Positions 14,951 to 15,111 of a DNA stretch of 15,111 nucleotides are shown here, one piece after another. The stretch is from NCBI GenBank assembly GCA_964610175.1, contig CAZSVE010000080.1, positions 1-15,111 on the forward strand. Direction: 5' to 3'. A model generated the notes under the pieces. The model was not told where the DNA came from and searched no databases. It saw only the letters and a list, made by a program, of their open reading frames with translations. A program made the position numbers and the translations under genes. Source of the DNA: CAZSVE01 sp964610175 (GTDB taxonomy: Bacteria; Pseudomonadota; Gammaproteobacteria; HK1). Each line of letters starts with the position of its first letter. The stretch's first letter is position 1.

Positions 14951-15111
14951 AAAAATCAGTCGTGGCAACGATACTGGCCTGTCGTAGTTACCAGCGACAA
15001 TCGGCTTATTTCAGTCGGTTTACTTTGGATGGCTTATTTCTCCTTCACGAAAAATAACGGTTCATCCGACTAAAGCGTACTTTGTTTCATGGAGGCCCTT
15101 GATTTTCAACT

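Noticed and set aside
1..15111. CRISPR array, tRNA or rRNA genes
   Set aside because: No regularly spaced short direct repeats with unique spacers, and no cloverleaf or rRNA-like sequence was noticed.

Overview
The window looks like a proteobacterial chromosome segment, probably gammaproteobacterial. This rests on a full-length GlnD (PII uridylyltransferase with NTase, HD and two ACT domains), a small periplasmic class I cytochrome c and a LivJ/LivK-type periplasmic binding protein. The taxonomic call is an inference from these genes, not a database result.

Layout. Positions 1-348 hold no gene, only small repeats and hairpins. Positions 349-8953 form a four-gene minus-strand accessory operon. 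In transcription order these are: (1) an alpha/beta hydrolase fused to an uncharacterised helical region (8953-7185, frameshifted); (2) a Schlafen/AlbA_2 plus RecG-like ATP-binding protein with a novel C-terminal half (7121-4920); (3) a MoxR-type AAA+ ATPase (4923-3871), overlapping gene 2 by ATGA; and (4) a roughly 1170-residue protein with a degenerate vWA-like N-terminal half and two tandem FGE-sulfatase (SUMF1-type) domains (3862-349, frameshifted at 1780/1781). Positions 8954-9635 are non-coding, with an IS21-type end and a long inverted repeat. The remainder is core: the binding protein (10814-9636, minus), glnD (11498-14152, plus) and cytochrome c (14440-14751, plus) with a strong terminator. 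Diverged copies of one intergenic repeat lie on both sides of glnD/cytochrome c.

Main finding. The last 123 nt of the two FGE domains (352-474 and 1390-1512) carry the signature of diversity-generating retroelement (DGR) variable regions. They differ at 14 positions in 10 codons. Every difference is at codon position 1 or 2, none is at position 3, and every one is explained by mutagenesis of a template adenine (AAC, AAT, TAC, GAC and CAG codons). The duplicated domains outside this stretch have diverged at silent sites as well. One protein therefore appears to carry two mutagenic-homing targets, one of them internal, each followed about 25-35 nt downstream by a GC-rich inverted repeat. No reverse transcriptase or template repeat is in the window; if linked, they most likely lie to the left of base 1.

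How the genes may work together (inference). The DGR-diversified FGE/C-lectin-fold protein would be the recognition module. MoxR would be an ATP-dependent chaperone or switch acting with the vWA-like region. The AlbA_2/ATP-binding protein would be a nucleic-acid or nucleotide-linked component, and the hydrolase a lipase-like or esterase-like effector. This matches the general architecture of NTP-dependent bacterial conflict systems that couple MoxR, vWA and FGS domains with DGRs. Two single-base frameshifts leave open whether this copy is functional, decaying or affected by sequencing error.
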